Positions 60,362 through 64,000 of a stretch of DNA of 64,000 nt are shown here, in pieces. This DNA is from Oenanthe sinensis (taxonomy: Eukaryota; Streptophyta; Magnoliopsida; Apiales; Apiaceae), in contig CM053801.1 of the NCBI GenBank assembly GCA_028671895.1, positions 15,847,375-15,911,374 on the forward strand. The letters are read 5' to 3'. The stretch's first letter is position 1. Each line of letters opens with the position of its first letter. The translations under genes were made by a program, and so were the position numbers. Under the pieces are notes generated by a model. The model was not told where the DNA came from, ran no database searches, and was given only the letters and a program-made list of their open reading frames with translations.

Positions 60362-63300
60362 ATGGACGCCACCGACTCTCGTTACCCTTCTCAGGTCCCT
60401 CCCGCTCTCTCTCTCTCTCTCTCTATATATATATGTGTGTGTGTGTGTATACTCACAAATCGATCTGTTCAATTTCATTTCATTTCACCTGATGTATCAA
60501 TAATCTGATTATTTGATTTGATTATGTTTTATAATTTATGATTTAATTAATTTAGCGTCTATGAATTAGAAACAATAACACTTCCAGCTGAGTTATTAGT
60601 ATTTGTAATTAGCCTTGATTTTAGTTAATCATTATCTTTGAGCGTGTAAATGGAAAAGTCTGTTATTGGAATCTATTAACTGATGAAATTTCTAATTTCC
60701 GTATTGTGGAGTAGGAAAGCAGAACTGTTTGGGATATCTGATATCCAAATATATTAAAACTCTTCGAGAAGTAGTAAAACTGTTATGTAGGAACTGTAGT
60801 CCTTTGATATTCGCCGATCGATTTTGAATTTGTGGAGGAATGATATTATACAGATGTGTTGTTTTGGTTATCCGTCTGTGGCGTTTGTTGAGATAAGGTT
60901 AAGGATGCAACAAGCTTTGTCTTTTGTTTTTGCTGAAAATTTAGTCCATAGGTTGTTATTGTATTGCTGAGGCAGACTTATTATCTATGTAATTACTAAT
61001 TACATGCTATTTGCTTGAGCTGTTGAAGATGTCATTCTTTCATATGTTGCTTCCTACGGATGTTAATCTTACAATCACCGCTTTTATATTATGTATGCTA
61101 CTTGCTAGTTGATTAATACGTCACCTGCTCATGACTTGTGTACTTTTTGAAGTCAAATTGCAAGTCTAAAATTCAATAATGAACAAAACTTGTTTTGATC
61201 TAGTTATTACAATTATTGGAAGGGGAAAGGAAATTTCTGCATTGACAATCTCTTATATTTATGTTAATATGTCTACTGCTAATATGTTCCTAATCCAGGT
61301 CTGTGCAGACTAGGTATATTCTCGGAAACCTCGTTTTGGAGGTCGACTGAAATTTCTTCCGGACCTAAAAAACGTCTAAAAGTAGGATTTGCAACACAAA
61401 TGCTTTCCTTAGAAAGATGCTATGGGGAAAAAATTACAGTTTGTAACTCTTGCTGAAAATATCACAACTTATGCGGAGCCCTGATATTAAATCTATTTGA
61501 ACAAAAATAATTCTAACTTTCAATTTATTTTAAAAAAAATCAATGTCAATATTTTTTTCTTACATTAAACTTTAATTTATGCATTGACCAGAAACTTATC
61601 AGCTTTTTCCTACATCAGTTTTTTCACATCACTTGACCACACAATAGGTTCTGTCGGCCAGAAAAGTGCAAATCTGACTCCTTATATGCACCCTCATGGC
61701 TCATGATCTCACATACAGGTTATGGGGCGGTGGGGGGGGGGGGGGGGGTTTGTAATACAGAGGAATCCCCGTCTCTTATAGATTAGTTGTGTATATCATT
61801 TATGATTTGTACACGCTGCCAACAAATAAAATATTTATTCTGCTTTCCTCTTTATAAAAACTCTTAGGAAATAGATTAAGTATTTATGGCTGTGGTAATG
61901 GTGCCAAGTAAGAACCAACTACTTGTAATGGTTTTTGTTGTTTTTATGCTATTCTTTTTGTTAAAGGTCAAATATTATATGTGGCACGACCTTTTTATTA
62001 TCTTTTCCTTCTCCATTCCTGAACTATAGACCTTGTTTTTTGATTAATATTGCAGTTTCCTTGGATGAGCTTCTCCAGAAATATAATATTGGCATACCAA
62101 AGCTTAGGTGTGGTTTATGGAGACCTGAGCACTTCTCCTCTTTATGTCTATAAGAGTGTATTTATCGGAAAGCTTCATATGCATCAAAATCCTGATGCAA
62201 TATTTGGTGCATTCTCATTGATTTTTTGGACCCTTACATTGATCCCTTTGCTCAAGTATGTCCTCATCGTATTGAGCGCTGATGATAATGGTGAAGGTTT
62301 GTTGACATAGAGACACTTGTATGCTACTTACCAACTTGTGCAAAACTTTAACTTTGACAAAAGCTATTTTGACTCATGTTAGGTGGGACTTTTGCTCTTT
62401 ACTCTTTGCTTTGTAGACATGCAAAATTTAGTTTACTTCCCAACCAACAAGCAGCTGATGAGGAATTGTCTGCATACAAGTATGGCCCTCCAGGCCAGTA
62501 TCCGTCCTCTTCGCCACTTAAAAGATTTCTTGAAAAACATAGAAAATCACGTATAGCGTTGCTTATAGTGGTATTATTGGGGGCTTGCATGGTTATTGGT
62601 GATGGTGTGCTCACTCCTGTAATATCTGGTAAAGTAATGTGAGATATCTCGTTATACATGGAATATATATAGTATTATCTATTCCGAGGTTTGATAAGGT
62701 GATGTCATATGCTTATGATATATTCGATTCAGCCTTATAACATAGAACTGTTTAGTCCCTAATTTTATATATGTTGTTCTTGGGATTTCATATATGATTA
62801 TATATTCTTTAATGCAGTTTTATCAGCAGTATCAGGACTTGAGGCTGCCAAAAGCAATTTGACTCGAGGTAACCAGTTGGATCCCATTCTTATTTTTTCC
62901 AGCTTTCCATTATAATTAAAATTTACTTTTTAACCTTAAGTTTTGTACTGACTTAGGATACCAGTGTACTGGATTGGCCCAAGTCTTATTGATTTTGTTC
63001 CTTGACAGGTGAAGTTCTACTTATTGCTTGTGTCATACTGGTTGGCCTATTTGCACTGCAGCACGTCGGTACCCATAGGTTAGCTTTTGCATTTGCACCG
63101 ATCGTTCTTGTATGGTTAGTATCAATATTTTCCATTGGGTTATACAACGTCATACATTGGAATCCAAAGATTGTTTCTGCAATTTCTCCGCATTATATCA
63201 TTACTTTCTTTAAAGAGACTGGTACAGATGGGTGGATATCACTTGGAGGGATCCTTCTTTCCATAACAGGTACATGGAATATTTATGAATCTTTGTCATG

Positions 63301-64000
63301 CTTTATGAATGCTGTGGAGTTTTCTTTTCTTTTTCTAGCTCCTTGCTAGGGTACTATACATCTATAGTTACATGCAAGAATGCATCTTGTGATTAGTGTA
63401 TTTAAATTTTTATCTTGTAAATGGACCAGGAACAACTAACCTAGTAACCATAAATGTAAGGAAGAAAAAATAGTAGTATCTGAGATTGTGTCCTAAGTGT
63501 TGATTTTTTGTACAGGTACTGAAGCCATGTTTGCAGACCTTGGTCATTTCACAGCAATGTCAGTAAGGGTATGTTTGGACTTGTATTATTACTTAATGTC
63601 TGTATATGTAAATTAATAACGGCGTGTATCGTGTATTTGGGATTCATAGATCCGTACTGTACCCTCCATGATCACTAATTTTAACAATTGAGTAGTTTAT
63701 ATGTGTGAGTTTGTTTCTGTGCTCTGTGTATTGTTTGTTTTTTTAATTATGTGGAAGGAAATGTTTTTTAATTATGTGGAAGGAAATTTTTTCATACTAT
63801 TTAACATATAAAATGTTTTTTTAATTTATAATCTTTATGATGATATGCCAGACCTCCTATTTATCAAGTTTACTGCTGGGATTTATTAATTAGACCCTGA
63901 TAATCGTTCTAAATTCTTTGTATGTGCAGCTTGCATTTATAAGTGTTGTATACCCTTGTCTGATTGTACAATACATGGGCCAGGCAGCTTTTTTGTCTAA
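60362..64000 (+). CDS. KUP/HAK/KT potassium transporter, 5' part
   Basis: Seven exons are visible: 60362-60394, 62056-62296, 62383-62628, 62818-62868, 63009-63269, 63516-63568 and 63930 onward, cut off by the window end. They code for about 318 residues of a protein that is normally about 770-800. The gene product is a K+ (H+-coupled) uptake transporter of the plasma membrane or tonoplast. After an 11-residue first exon (MDATDSRYPSQ) comes the family signature AYQSLGVVYGDLSTSPLYVY, then LSADDNGEGGTFALYSLLCR, the loop PNQQAADEELSAYKYGP, GACMVIGDGVLTPVISV, FALQHVGTHRLAFAFAP, and TEAMFADLGHF. About six membrane segments are visible. The first intron is 1.66 kb. The GVVYGD site and the absence of an N-terminal extension fit the KUP1/3/4-type cluster, but I cannot choose a subtype. 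No stop or frameshift is seen. Confidence 0.92.
60401..60452 (+). repeat. Compound microsatellite (CT)n(TA)n(TG)n
   Basis: Simple repeats just after the donor site of the transporter's first exon: CTCTCTCTCTCTCTCTCTCT, then TATATATA, then GTGTGTGTGTGT. Confidence 0.9.
61732..61748 (+). repeat. Homopolymer run of 17 G
   Basis: A G tract inside the first intron of the potassium transporter gene. Length may be inexact. Confidence 0.85.

Noticed and set aside
1..64000. A metabolic gene cluster around CHS
   Set aside because: Neighbours are a kinase, a ribosomal protein, a Nudix hydrolase, a transcription factor and a transporter, widely spaced and on both strands. No tailoring enzymes of flavonoid metabolism are present.

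Overview
The window is a piece of a plant nuclear genome. It is AT-rich, its genes carry many GT-AG introns, and the spaces between genes are full of decayed transposable elements. The chalcone synthase and its promoter look most like those of an asterid eudicot. From memory the protein resembles the Apiaceae (parsley/carrot) enzymes, but that placement is an inference and no search was run.

I support seven protein-coding genes. In order they are: a BLOC-1 subunit 1 homologue (BLOS1, + strand, 0.7-1.9 kb); a small membrane-anchored receptor-like kinase without an ectodomain (- strand, 3.7-6.2 kb, seven coding exons plus a 5'UTR intron); chalcone synthase (CHS, +, 21.3-22.7 kb, two exons); ribosomal protein eS27 (RPS27, +, 25.3-25.9 kb, four exons); a NUDT12/13/16-type Nudix hydrolase (+, 44.4-49.0 kb, five coding exons); a single-exon AP2/ERF transcription factor of the LEP type (+, 57.0-57.8 kb); and the 5' part of a KUP/HAK/KT potassium transporter (+, from 60.4 kb, running off the end). 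I built the exons by hand from splice sites, reading frame and family conservation. These are separately transcribed housekeeping, signalling and metabolic genes; nothing suggests that they form one pathway or a cluster.

The rest is mostly repeats. The 13 kb between the kinase and CHS holds a probable Helitron end, an inverted pair of a dispersed AT-rich repeat, tandem duplications, repeats rich in GAACC or TTCGG motifs, hAT-like miniature elements, an Emigrant-like element and a run of 29 C. From 26 to 31.5 kb there is a tRNA-derived SINE with a perfect 18-bp target duplication and other short elements. From 31.8 to 36.1 kb lies a dead Ty1/copia retrotransposon on the - strand, broken by stops and frameshifts. 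It abuts a 1.8-kb element with about 150-bp inverted termini that looks Mutator-like. From 39 to 43.7 kb there are minisatellites, a Stowaway-like element and two Tourist-like elements inserted head to tail. From 49 to 55 kb there are a fold-back element and two Stowaway elements of one subfamily in opposite orientation.

I found no clearly new biological system. The most useful leads are the Mutator-like element with non-terminal, possibly captured sequence, the adjacent Tourist pair sharing one TTA, the Nudix upstream ORF that stops nine bases before the main ATG in the same frame, the homopolymer next to a 5'UTR splice acceptor in the kinase gene, and the G-box plus MYB-site arrangement upstream of CHS.
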